The notes under the pieces are model-generated. The model was not told the origin of the DNA and did no database searches. It saw only the letters and a list, made by a program, of their open reading frames with translations. A DNA stretch of 64,000 nucleotides from NCBI RefSeq assembly GCF_037042905.1, contig NW_026974140.1:13155001-13219000 (forward strand), given 5' to 3'. The translations under genes were made by a program, and so were the position numbers. The stretch comes from Lytechinus pictus (Eukaryota > Echinodermata > Echinoidea > Temnopleuroida > Toxopneustidae). Below are positions 1-12,800 of the stretch, piece after piece; positions within the stretch are counted from its first letter, which is position 1; each line of letters opens with the position of its first letter.

Positions 1-870
1 CTCTCCAGTCATCAGAGCCATTGGAACAGTCAGAAACTTTTTATATTTTGGATTCTGTGTTGTGTTATACATGTATACAATATAAATTCCCATACTTTAG
101 CCAGTGGAATACTGATTTCACTAAAGTCTAATAGACTTTGTACAGAGAGCACCCAGTTGCAGTTTAGGCAACAACAAGATTTTCTTTATTTGAATTAAAA
201 TAACCACTGAAACCATATTTACTCTATATTACACACCTTTGGCCTTGGAGAGCGGTTTTATGTTATTTAATTTTCATTTATAACTCTGTCTGTGAATGTC
301 ATACTTGTGCTTTAATTGAAGAAAATGCACAGATGCACATGTACTTCATTTAGACATGACTGTTGCGTATGATAAACATCTCATTGAAGTACTTTTTATA
401 GTACATGATTGTGAATTTCAGTTTCAATTTGGTACCATGTTGACTATATACATGTATGTCTGCACAAGAATATTCACCTTCCCATATGAAATATAATATT
501 GTGTAAAATATTGTGCCTTACTGTGTCCTCTCCAGCAACCAGTGCACAGACTTTTTTCTTCTAACAGATCTTCATATATAACAATGTATGCATACATTTA
601 ATAGTATTACAAACCATATAAAAGTATTATTATCAGTTTTCTGAAATAGGAGATGTTCAATTTAAACAAAGATTGATTTAGGCCTCAGACAAACATGTAC
701 AAGTAGAGAATGTTTGCTCCAGATTATAGTAAAATACTGGTAACGTAGTCAAAGTTTCAAGTGAAGGATTCATTTGTGTGACCTAAAAGACAAAATGAAT
801 GTTGGCTTTAGTCTCCATGTGAGCAGGTCTGAGTAAACATGTATCCATTCCTGCTTAGTAATTTTGACTT

Positions 871-1033
871 CTGGGGCCCGTAACACAAAGGTTTGAAAAT
901 TAATCGCTAATGACAATAGCCAATCAAGATCTTTGTTGCATGCGCATTTTATTCAAAAGACTGACCAATAACTAATCAGAGTCATTCTTTGAAATTAGCG
1001 ATTCATCGCAAACCTTTGTGTTATGGGGCCCAG
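871..1033. mobile_element. Short inverted-repeat (MITE-like) element
   Basis: The left end CTGGGGCCCGTAACACAAAG and the reverse complement of the right end (CTGGGCCCCATAACACAAAG) match over about 25 bases. Partial similarity (AATCGCTAAT) continues inward to about 45 bases. The 163-bp unit can fold into a hairpin. No clear target duplication is visible, so the superfamily is unknown. Confidence 0.65.
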
Positions 1034-1659
1034 GTGATATAAAGGTGTGAGAAACTGTCAACCATCGTTGAGTCGGTGATGATTTGTTCATATCGATTGC
1101 AGATCATTTTGATGAATGTTTGCATAACCTTTTTCATATTGTCAAAGCGACATACTCAGAGAACTGGAACTGTTTTTGTAGGGTCTATTGGGCTTTTCCT
1201 TTTGAGATTCATTCTTGCCAGTGGCTTAACTTTCTTAGGTTCATTAGTTCATCATTCTTGATGCATAATTGTTTTTTTAAATATCTGGGCTCATAGAAGT
1301 TCAAATAAATATATACATGATTGCTGCCAGGACAATACATACGTATCTATAGGCCAATTTATTTAATTTCCTTGTCATTTCTAGGTCACAATTTAGACTT
1401 GATCAGTTTTATAAAGAGTGATAGTCACCTTGGTTACAAATAACATTACAAACAACTTGAATAAATTGAAAATCCAAATGAGATGCATGGATACTCAAAG
1501 TTTTTCAGATTGTTTTACCCTGGTATAAACAGTAACTTTTCCCATTAATCTGGGCAGCAAATGGTACAAACTACATCTAGGTGGGACTTGGGTTCTTTGC
1601 CTCCAGAAAACATACAGTATATCTTGAATTGCCCAGGTATATGTTTCTAGGGTTCATTA

Positions 1660-2140
1660 AATTGGAGTTACAAGTAAGATCTCTCCAACAAATAAGTTGA
1701 CAAGAAGACCCTGGTGTATTTGGTAGGTGTTTCTTAGGATCACCTCCTCAACAATACCTTTAATTCCATAAGAGGATTCCTTGATATCTTGAAGTTGGAG
1801 TTAGAGTATGACATTTTAATCAGAGAAGTTGAAGTGAAGACCCTGGTGTATTTGGTAGGTGTTACTGCAGTTCAGATCCCGAAGCTATTGCTTATATTAA
1901 AGCTTCTTAGATACTTTGAAATGGAGTAACAGATGTCTTCATTAAAGACATTGACATGGACACCCTTGTGTATTTGCTAGATGTGCCTTCAAAGTTATCT
2001 TACAAGCTTCTTGGATACCGTATTGAAATGCTTGAAATAGAGTTACAGATACCCGGTAAATGTCTTCATTAAAGACGATGACATGAATACCCTGGTGTAA
2101 ATGATAGGTGTTCTTTGGGTTCACCACCCAAACCAATGTT
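1660..2140. repeat. Degenerate tandem repeat, unit about 122-132 bp, about 4 copies
   Basis: The phrase CCTGGTGTATTTGGTAGGTG and variants recurs with its core at 1711, 1843, 1965 and 2092. Related flanks such as GTCTTCATTAAAGAC recur between them. Copies are strongly diverged, suggesting an old array. Confidence 0.7.
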
Positions 2141-3474
2141 TGTCACCTCTGGCTGACAATTCAAACCCTCCACACAGGTGTGAAGCAGTCAGTGGTTAGA
2201 AGGTGGATAGATTTGTGTCACTGTGGCATCTGAGAGATGCGATATAAAAGCACCTCATCTCAGCTTTGCAAAGATCAGTCGGTGCGGGGAAACATTAATT
2301 CCCTGTTCACGTTCAGAAGTGAAAAATGCAGAATCTATACTTGTTTTTCAACCCAGTTTTTATTAATTTTGTTCAACCTATGGCAAATGATTATTACTTG
2401 ACTTTTTGTAATTGTTTTTTTATTCTCTTTCACATTTTTGTTTTACCATCTTTTCCCTTCTTTCCTTTTTCCTCTTGTTATATTTCTTTTATTATTATCT
2501 TTTTTTTGTTCCCTTTTATAGAATAATCTCTTCAAGTACATCGTATCCTCCTATTCTTAAGTTTCATTCCTCTCCTCCCTCCTTTGAATGTCCTTTCTCA
2601 TCCACACTCATTTTCTCTATTTTTCTTCTTCTTCTTGATCATCTCTCTTATTGTCCTATCCTTCTAACTCTCCTTTTTTCTTCCTTGTTGGGAGTTTTAT
2701 TTAGACCGCATCTCAATACTCCAGATATCAAGTCTCTTGATCTCTGGCACAGAATGCAAAACATCTTGGAATAAGATAGGTCTCATAAAAACAGATTCAG
2801 ATTTCTCTCACAGGAGCAATGGCTCTCACTCGTCTTCAATTGCAAGCCCTGTTCAGACTAGAGAAAACTGTATGATTTTAATAGAAACGATCAAAACATA
2901 ATTTAAAACCAACCCGAACCAGATAGATCACACTTTATTCCAAAAGTCTTATGATTTTCATATGACGCCAAGTAAGGCAAGAACTATGAAGAGTATAACA
3001 TGATATTGTTTGTGGCAAAGTTTTGCCAAAGTTTGTTTGCTAGACCAGTTTGGATAATTAGCCTGCTAAACATGATCTTACACAATAAGGTACAATCAAT
3101 ATTGAAAGTCTGAACATGATTGCGTTCATCCTCAGATTCGCATTAAATCTAGATCTTGTGCTTTTAATACTTTCTAGAACACTAGACCATGACCAAAGAA
3201 AAGGCAAGAAATATTTCCCATGATACTTTGTAATATTTTCCACACTTTCTGTATGGTGTTATCTTCAAATGCTGTGCCCCTTTTATGTTGGCTCAGTATT
3301 AGTTTCTCTTGCTCTTTTTTTTCTCTCTCTCCTTATCCTCTTACTTATTTTATCACTCTTGTTTTCTCTTCTTGCTTCTCACTCCCTTTTATTTCACTGT
3401 TCTTCACACCTATATCCTCCTCTATTTTCTACCTCTCTCTCCTCTGTCTCTTTTTCCTCTTCCCTCCATACTTC

Positions 3475-4075
3475 TCTTTTTGCTTCCCTCTCTCCCCTCC
3501 CATCTCCCCTCTCCTCCCTCCCCCTTTTCCTTCTCTACCCTCCCCTCCTTCTTCTACCCTCCACTTCTCCTATCCCCTCCCTTCTCCTTCTCTACCCCCC
3601 TCTCCCCCTTCTCTACCCCCTCTCCCCTTCTCCCCTCCTTTCCCTTTTCACCCCTTCTCCTTCTCCATCCTCCCCTTCTCCCATCCTTTCCCATCCTCTC
3701 CTTCTCTACCCTCCCCTTCTCCCCTCCCCCTTCTCCCTTCCTTCTCCCCTCCCCCTTCTCCCCTTCTCCCTTCCCCCTTCTCTCCTCCCCTTCTCCCCTC
3801 CCCTTCTCCCCTACATCTTCTCCCCTCCCCTTCTCCCCTCCCCTTCTCCCCTCCCCCTTCTCCCCTCCCCTTCTCCCCTCCCCTTCTCCCCTCCCCTTCT
3901 CTTCTCTTCTCCCCTCCCCTTCTCCCCTCCCCCTTCCCTCCCCCCCCCTTCTCCCCTCCCCTCCCCTTCTCCCCTCCCCTCCCTTTTTCACCCCTTTTCC
4001 TTCTCTACTCTCCCCTCTCCTCCCCTACCCCTCGCTCCTCCTCTCCCATTTCTTCTCCCTCTCCTTTCCAGCATC
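3475..4075. repeat. Homopyrimidine minisatellite (CCCCTTCTCCCCTC type)
   Basis: About 600 bases almost wholly C and T on the + strand (purines on -), built from variants of CTTCTCCCCTCCC. It opens long Pro/Ser/Leu-rich frames on + and a Gly/Glu/Arg-rich frame on -, which are composition artefacts. Long mirror-like polypurine/polypyrimidine tracts can form intramolecular triplex DNA. Confidence 0.9.
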
Positions 4076-5040
4076 ACCCCTTTCATTTTATTAAGTTGTT
4101 ATTTTTCTGAATTATTTTCATGACCAAGTCCAATGCCCACTGAATTAGAGTCATAAGTTCTTGGATCATTTACCTCTAAAACATTTTTTCACAACCTAGC
4201 TGCCCTAGCATACCATATTGAAGCAGATTTTATTGATTGTCAAATATTGATTGAATCCTTACTATATAAGTGATTAAACACACAGAATCATTACCCATAG
4301 TTAAATACAGCTGTGCTACCTGTATACCACCTGAACTAGGTTTGAGAGCTCTTTAAACACATGTTCTATGATGATTTCCTCTTGCACATAATTTTCATTG
4401 TTTTATTAACTACAAAAAATGATGTGCACTATGTATTCTTTTCTCCAATAGAACACACTCAAAGTTATATTTAGGGTAGGCACTAGGATCTAGAATAACA
4501 AATAACCCCCCCCCCCCCATCGTTATGTTTTGCTGTCTCAGTTTGACGCCAGTGAGTAGTACGGCAAATCACCTAAATAGCGATCAGGAATTCTTCAACT
4601 TTTGATTTTTTATTTTCCATCTTAACTGTACTGTTTGCCAACCTTTCACCTGCTCATCTATCCAGGAATATTCTCTTTATAATTTGTACATGACACATGT
4701 TTTCTTATAATGTTTTTCACTGTAGACAAAAAGTTTGCAAAGAATCAAATTTCTTTTCTCCATATTTGCTTTCATTATCTTCCCCATTTTGACACCAACT
4801 TCTGCCATGATGCATAGTTAAGAGATCTCATGCCTTCCCTCATCCCTCATGTAATGCTGATCACACCCGTCTCTATGATAGTCCCATGTGTATCATTATG
4901 GTGTAATGTTTCCTTCAGCCAGCCAACCTGAGAACTGATCTGTCTCAATGTTCTATTACTATTGTTACGTCCCTCCTTCATATCACTTCCTTTCCCCATG
5001 CATCAGACTTGTGGTGTTCGTGACTTTTTCGTTGTAATGG

Positions 5041-5180
5041 CCAAGTTCCCCCAAGAACAAGATGAGCTGAATCAATAGGGTAAAATCAAACGAGCATTTC
5101 ACTGAAAATTTAATCTAAATCAGATAAGAAATAAGAAAGCAGTTGAGATGCAAACAAGAGAGTCAAGTACATCATACACT
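5041..5180 (+). repeat. Dispersed repeat, copy 1
   Basis: The segment with CTGAAAATTTAATCTAAATC followed by AGATAAGAAATAAGAAAG is similar to the reverse complement of about 27390-27490 (CTGAAAATTTCATGAAAATC, then GGATGTAAAACAAGAAAG). The two copies are in opposite orientations. This resembles a dispersed repeat I associate with sea urchin genomes; the family name is unknown to me. Confidence 0.5.
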
Positions 5181-6653
5181 TTCTGCTTCTTTAATATTTT
5201 AAAACCTATCGGCCTAGTATTAATTTCATTTATAATTTGGAGACAAAAGAAGCATTTGATTGAATTGTAGTGATGATAATGAGGTGTAATAATGTTTATT
5301 CATCATGTTCATGTAGTAGTCAAAGCATGGAAAGAAATTTAATATTTGAGGTAATAAAATACAAAAGAAATGTTTAATATCATTTCCCTCATTTGCATAT
5401 CACCTGTTCTGCATATACAAAATGTCTAATGTGCCTATCTTACATCTGATTTAATCAAACTTTTAATATTACATGCTAGTTTTATTGTTTAGGAGTTAGA
5501 CTTGACTGTCCTTAACATACTGTTCAGAAATATTAGAACTACATGTATGCTTTAATCAAAATAGTGTGGTGAAAGTTTCTATTTTGGCTTGATTTGAATA
5601 TCAGGAGCTTTGGGATTTCAAGAGATATCTTTACTTTTTACATGAAGCTATTGCTAGAAATATTAGTTTGTCAGCACATCTACGCCTTCAGTTTGCTCTT
5701 CTGAAATACGAATTTCTTTGGAGCTGTAAAATTATTTTTTAATGTAAGACTCGTAGAACGCGATAAATCAAAATGTTCATAATACTGTGCAGGGATTGAA
5801 ATCTTCAATCTTTTATGTCTTATACACAGCACTCAAAATAGACTCCAGACGAATTTGCCCATGTTTGCCGCCCTCCCTCCTTAAGGGATAGGGCACTCGG
5901 GAGAAAATACGATGAAGAAATAAATCAACTTTAGGAATATCTCTATCTAGTTGTCTGCTCCATTTTTCTCATACCCTTTAACTCGATAGATCTGTTCACA
6001 CTTCTCCCTGCACCACATGTTTAATCAAGCATTCTTGATTATCCTGAGGCAGTGATGAAATCAAAGTCTGTCTGTGAACTGTAATTAAGCATTCAACACC
6101 AGCGTCTCTGTATATGATATAGGATAATGAAGGAATGAAAAAAAGAGGCAGGCCACCGAGTAAATTTGGTCAATTATTTGCATTATGCTCTCTGTATATA
6201 AATGAAGTTATCAGTGTATATTTAAGACATTTCTTTCATAATCACTGTTTTACCTGAAAAAAATAAAGCCGGAGTGAAGATTTGAAAAAAACAACAATTT
6301 TTTGATATATAATAATAATAAGAAGAATATGCAACATTTATAATAGTGCTTAATACATACTATGACTATGTTATCATTCATTACAAATGTAAATCAATAC
6401 ATGACAGTGATTTTATGAAGTAAATGCACATATTTAAGTTTTATCTATCCTTGTATGTATGGATCACTTGGGAAATGCATCCTGTTGAGTATAGTCCACT
6501 ATAGTTTTGATATTTTGCATTTGTCAATTTTTAACCCTGTTTAAAATGCATCGCTATGCATCAAAGATGCACCGTGCATGCAACACGACCTGTTCTAATT
6601 GGTCATTTATTTGTCTAATATTTATATCCTTTTATTATTTTTTTACTCTTTAG

Positions 6654-6843
6654 AACGGATTGCTCTTAATCATCGGCGCATCGTTTGTCCTATGATTGAT
6701 GTGATCAGTAATGAGGATTTCCACTATGAGTCCCAGGCAGGTGATGTGATGAGGGGGGCGTTTGACTGGGAGCTTTACTATAAACGCATACCAATCAGTG
6801 AAGCAGAGAATAAGAGACGGAGTCATGAAAGTGATCCTTTCAG
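6654..6843 (+). CDS. GALNT10: GALNT10-like exon a (catalytic domain)
   Basis: Acceptor tttactctttag, donor gtgaga. It encodes [18 protein letters not shown] through SHESDPF, with a split Glu codon at the start and a split Arg codon at the end (phase 2). This is the segment between the DxH region and the Gal/GalNAc-T motif and includes the RGAFDW loop near the active site. It is the first GALNT exon in the window; I found no earlier one in 1-6653. Confidence 0.92.
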
Positions 6844-9800
6844 GTGAGATGGATTTTAATTTAATGTGACCGAAATTTTGGGATACATACATGTAGTAAT
6901 TTATGGAATTATATCTCCTGTCATCTGTTATCTCCTCAGTTATGAGGAAAGGAATGACAGTGTTTTTAGTGAAGGGGATGGCATTTATTCTGGATGTTTA
7001 GGTATGAAATGAAGACAATAAGAGGCATAGTTATGAGAGTGATCTTTTATGGTAAGCAAAATGGAACAGGAATAAATTGAGTGAGATTGAATATCGTGAT
7101 ATAATGAGTGTAAGTTTGCATATGATAACATTTCAATATACCTAGTTTTTAGTTTCTGTTCTCCTATTAACAAATTGTGTATTCAATTTTTATTCTTCTC
7201 TCAATCATCCCAAATGATTATTAAATGCAGGATAATTTATTGTTTATTTATTTCTTATTGATATTATCTATTATGTTTTATTTATTTTGTAATAATAAAC
7301 AGACATGCATGTAGGCTATTATGAATAGACTAATTTCTGGGAAATCACAAATCATAGTAGCTTGCCATTCCTTGTAGCAATGCATAAATAGTACATGTCC
7401 CCATGACAACCTAATGCATTTTTTATACACAGTGATCAGAGAGGGCTCAACTCAATTGGTCAATTATTAATGGATGCTTGTATTCTTCATCTCGGAGCAT
7501 TCAAAGATAACTCCCAAACCTATCCCAACCAATTAAGATTGGCATTAGTGTGCATCTCTCATGTTTCCCTGTCATGTTCACTCCTATTTGTGCCTTATTC
7601 ATTTTTTTTCTTTTCTTTCAAAGCATACACAAAATGTTTTGATATTTTAATTACATGTAATTAAATACAATGCAGTACATTGTTTGAACATAATCAAAAT
7701 TAAGGGTTAAACAACCAAACTTAAAAAAGTAAATTTTGCATTTGGCAGAAAAGAAGAGCTTTAGATATTGCAAGAATCCACAATTTGTTTTTAAAAAATA
7801 CATATAAAAATTGTGAGTATGAACATTTCAATAATATGCTCCGATAGTCCACATCAATAATGGTGCGCACTATCAGTCAGCAACTCCTAAATAATGTGTT
7901 TATGAAAAGACTCCAATACGTAGTAGTAGCTTGCCTAAAATCAACAAAATTCTTACATTCAGTTGCGATATGCTTTTTTTTTCTGAATCTAGCCAATGTT
8001 ACTTTCATCAGCTTTTGAATTGTTTATTTGTCGATATCTGTATGATTGTCATTGGTCAAGTGATACATGGAATCCCCCAACTGGCAAATGTGAAATTGAA
8101 TTTCTACAAAAAAAAAACCTACAAAGATTTTGCATCTTGTATCTTATGGGAAAAGTCCCTGTTATCAAATTATATTTCTTTAGTATTGTATTGTTATAAA
8201 ATAGTGCAAATAGTTAGTTATCAAACCTGTTGCCTCCTCCTTTGCGTACTTTTTATTATCAAGCAAGACCTGCCTTGCTATTAAAATAAAAAGAATAATT
8301 GAAAAATTTGCTTTTGTATTTTACTCGAACATTAAAAAACATATCTATGAAGATATAAACAAATTTATTTGTTAAAAGTCATCCAATACAACTGCTTTCA
8401 AGCCTTTTCTCCCATAAGTCACCTGTGCTTCCAGCCTTACATATATCTTGCACCACATCAGGGTGAATAAATGATAACCCTCCTAAATAGAAGAACGTAC
8501 CTTTGTGCCATTTAGCATGTCTCCCAACAAGGATCTTTTCTCCCAAGCCAGGGACAGATTGAGGATTTTATAGAGTAGCAAGGGGAGGGGAAAGATGCAG
8601 GTGGTTCGACAGTTGTACCAAAAGACAAAAGTATTCAACAAATTTTAGGATGCAGTTTTGTTGGGGGATGTAGTATTTGGCAAGGAAAGTAATGTACACT
8701 TGACTGGATTTCTTCTCTCTTTTTTTTTTTGCTTAAAGAGATAGGGAGGGGGGTTTTATGGTGCCTCCTTATTCCACCACCACTGATAGCCTTTTTCCAT
8801 GAATCTTTCATTATACTATGGTTCTTTAATGCCTGTTTTATATGACACAATAGGGAGAACTGTAGAGAGCTGTAGCTTGAATTATTGAGAGATCATTCGT
8901 CTAGCTTTCCACCCCTTGCCTTCAGACTGCTATTGCTCGGCAAAGTTGTTTTTATTTTGCATACTTGTGATTTTTTAATATCTGAGAGAATATTTCATTG
9001 GTTGACATGTATGTCAAATATTTTACAGGGGAGGTGCTTTTTTACCAATATATATTCTTCAGATAAAATTAATGAAAATGCAAGAAGATCACACACACAA
9101 AAGGAAACTTTTAACTTCTTCATTTTTAAAAACGAGTAAAAAGTAAAAATGCAAGCGTTGTGTAAACTTAATATCTATGGGAGTATAGTGTGTCTGGGGA
9201 TAGGGGCTGACAAAGTATGAATAATTGCTATTTGTATTGTATTCAGAATTCCTACATTTGCCTGACTGAATTGCAAAGAACAAGATTAGTCTAAATTTTT
9301 AATTGCCCTCATAAACTCAGAATTTACATAAAATATTTCACTCGCTCTTCGCATTGCCTGTGTAATGAATCTCATTCAAGATGATTAAATGGCACTTAAT
9401 ATGTCCAGTTCTGAAATCAATTTGCACACAATATTTTAGCTCGAGCATCAAGCTTTCATTATTTTGTTTGATTTATACCAATTGTTAATATACATAAAAA
9501 TTTTCAGCTCGCGCTGCGCGCTCACATTGTTTGATTTGTGAGATACCTATCCTCTTTGGAAATTCTTACCAAAATTTCTCAAAATGCCCCTTTATCATGT
9601 CAGTAAAAATTTAAGCTCGTGCTTCGCGCTCGCATTCATATGTTTGAGACACATCTTGTTCTTTATTTAAATAAAAACGTGCTTAGACTGTCAAGTTTTC
9701 AGGTCGGAATATTAAAAATTTTGAGCTCGCGCTTCGCACACTCATTATTTTAATTGGTGATACTGTATCCATTAATCACTAAAAACAGTCCTAATTGAGT

Positions 9801-12800
9801 CCCTTTTCACGTTACTATATTAAAATTTCTGCTCGCGCTTCGCATTCGCATATTATATTAAGACCCATGAGATACCTTATCTTGTTTATAACAATAAAAA
9901 CTAAAACTTCAGTCTTTACTTAGGACTACCCCCTAAAAAATCAGATTATAGCGGCCAATCGATAAAAATGTTGATGAAAATATTTTTCAGCCCCCCCCTA
10001 TTGGCCAAAGCTGGATCCGCCCCTGAAACTAGTGTTAAAAGTAAATGTAAGTTGTGGTAACAATATCAAAATGAGTTTGTACAGAATCCAATGAAATGAC
10101 CACCAAAGTGTCTGTTTGTATAAATAAAACATGTGCCAAAGAATTCTGGAAGAAATTGTGTAATTGCTGAGAAGAAATCAGCAAATAAGCACAGTACAGG
10201 ATTCGGGTCAAGCGTCGGGCCGACATTCAAGGCAATAATAATACACTGTCCCACGTGCGCTTATCTGTGTTGGTGATCTTCAGTGTGAACATTTTTCAGC
10301 GTAGATTTCAAGATTTCACAAAGTTCAGTTTATGTAACTGTACCAGATCTAGATCCTCGATGATATACTGACAATTAAGCCTGGTTTACAGACTTTCTCA
10401 TGAAATCAGTGTTTACTGCAACTACTGGCATTTCTCTTTAACTTGACCCATACACTTGGGGGGGGGGGGGCTAGTCATTTCCCTCCCCCTCCAATATTCA
10501 AAGACGTATCCACAGTGTGTTTGACATTCATTTCATAAAGATCAAGTGGTCGGTTGCAGAAATCAGTGCCATCTCAAATGCACTAGTTAGCTTCAATAAA
10601 TTCTGATTATTTCATCAAATTCTCTGAATAACATCTATATGTTATGGAACTAAGTAGTAATACATATATGTAATTGATAGAAATCAAATACTGATTTCAT
10701 GCCCAATAGGTACAAGTATTGTTGAGGGGGAAACCTCTTATATAATCAGATGAGAAATTTAATGCTCATTTTCTGTTCTTGATCTGGAAAAGTATTATCT
10801 TGGCATAAATACTTTGTAGGCCTTTCTATGAATCTTGTTATCCCCAACGTTTCCAAAACCTTGTTCACTCATCCTCTAAGTTATGTGCAGCTTTCTTGAA
10901 GTCATTAAAAATATTCAACTTTAAAAAAGCACCTGAAACATTTCTTCTTAATTTCATGAAAAAAATATGAAAAGCACCTTGAACACTCTACAGAGTGGAT
11001 TTGGGACAATATAAAGTTAAAAATACTATTATTATTATTATCATCTCTATACAGGTATTCCCTTATTACAGCCCCATGAGGAAACTGCTCCCTAGTGGGC
11101 AAATCTCACACATATGCTCAGATGAAAGGAACATTTAGCAGGCTGTTTAAATGCCTTGGTGCTTGCCTTCACAACGGTGCAGTACCGACAGGCTTTGATA
11201 TTTATAGCGGTGGTCAAATAGAATCAATAATGCATCAGCTTCTATCCAGCAATTCCTCAAACCGATTCCCTGTGCTGTGCTGTAAAGTGTGTTTGTGTGG
11301 GTGAGGAGGTGTGTATGTGCAAGAGGGGGGAAGAATGAGAGATAGGGTGAGAGAATGACAAAAATACATGTTGGGGAAAGATATGGGAAGAAGAATTAGA
11401 GAGATAGTGTTTGAAGGAAGGTAGAGTGATAAATATCGAACCATAAGGTCCAGGATTCGAATCCCACCGCAGCAGCATCTTTTTTGTAAGGTATTCATCT
11501 AGATGTGCCCCTCCCATTCCAGGTTTTAAATGAGTACTTCGTAATACTTGTATGCACTGAGTGAATTCCATCAGATTATTATTAATTGGAGACAGAGAAA
11601 GGAGGATAAAAGTGAGAAAGAAGAGAGAAAGGGAATCGAAGATGGAAGGGAGAGTTAAAGTAGATAGAGGATAAAAATGGAGAGTGGCCAACTACTAGTG
11701 GCCATGAGAGAGATTGTGAACTTCACCTACTAAAAGGGATTTCATTTTGGTGTTACAGCTCTACATTATGCAGAGTGTAAAACTTATTGCCCCTCTGTTG
11801 AAGTTAAGACCATGTTTAATGCAAGCTTTCTCAGAATTTGAAATCCAATGTGTTGTTCACACTTTTTCCTCCTTTTATTTTTTACTCTGTCTTCTCAGTT
11901 TGTGTTATAATCTATATGATTTTTATTTTAATAGATGGTTATGGGTAAAGTGCATTGTACACTGAACAATTCAACCTACATTTTAAAAACAGCAACAAAA
12001 CAGGGGGGGGGGTGAGAGTTCTGTTTTGAAGCTGAAAACTTATTTTGATTTCCAGCTTATTTTTATTTTTTAGCTATTCCGGCCCTTTGGGCCGGATGAG
12101 CTTGTGGCGTGTCGTCTGTCGTCAGTCCAAAATTTCAAAATGCTTCTTCTTCATCATTTCAAGTCCAATTTCAATTCTGTTTGCTTTATGATTAGCACTT
12201 GGTGGGGGATTCATAACTTCTACACAGAATTTTGAAACTCAAAATTCACAGAAAATGCTTCTTCTTTATTTGTTGACTGATTTTGAATTTTTTGCTTCCA
12301 TCTGGTAGAGCTTCATGAGGTTCACCAAACTTCTACACAGAATTTTGAAATTTTGACTAGAAATGTTTTATGCAAATTTATGCATATTTTTTAAAATTCA
12401 CATAAAATGCTTCTTCTTTATTTGTTGACCGATTTTGATTTTTTTTCTTCCATCTGGTAGAGCTTCATGAGGTTTACCAAACTTGTACAAAGAATTTTTA
12501 AATTTTGAGTAGAAAATTATTCATTCTAATTTATGCAAAATTCATAAATCACAGAAAATGCCTCTTCTTTATTTGTTGACCGAATTTCAATATGCTTCTT
12601 CTCCTTCATTTCAAATCTGTTTTCAATTCTGTATGCTTTATATGATAGCATTAGATGGAGGATTCAATACTTCTACACAGAATTTTGAAACTCCTGAAAT
12701 ATGCTTTATGCTCATTTTTTTAAATTCGCAAAAAAAGCTTTTCATTCATTATTTGTTGACCGATTTCTATTGTTTTGCTTCCTTTTGGTAGCGCTTCATG

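Larger units (their letters stand above)
1..6653. other. GALNT intron or 5' flank without visible coding exon
   Basis: AT-rich sequence. I looked for the upstream GALNT exon that should carry an LDSHCE-like DxH motif and did not see it, so the intron probably extends beyond the window. Contents recognised: a TIR element (871-1033), a degenerate tandem array (about 1660-2140), a pyrimidine minisatellite (about 3475-4075), a C16 run near 4504-4519 and a dispersed repeat (about 5041-5180). Confidence 0.6.

Noticed and set aside
3220..4123. Three overlapping + frames of 260-296 codons rich in Pro/Ser/Leu, and a Gly/Glu/Arg frame on -
   Set aside because: All arise from the pyrimidine minisatellite; stop codons are rare there in every frame and no domain is present.
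8549..10025. A full hAT-like element from CAGGGACAG to CCGCCCCTG
   Set aside because: The ends match poorly and the 8-base flanks (TCCCAAGC and AAACTAGT) differ; only the right end is kept as a fragment.
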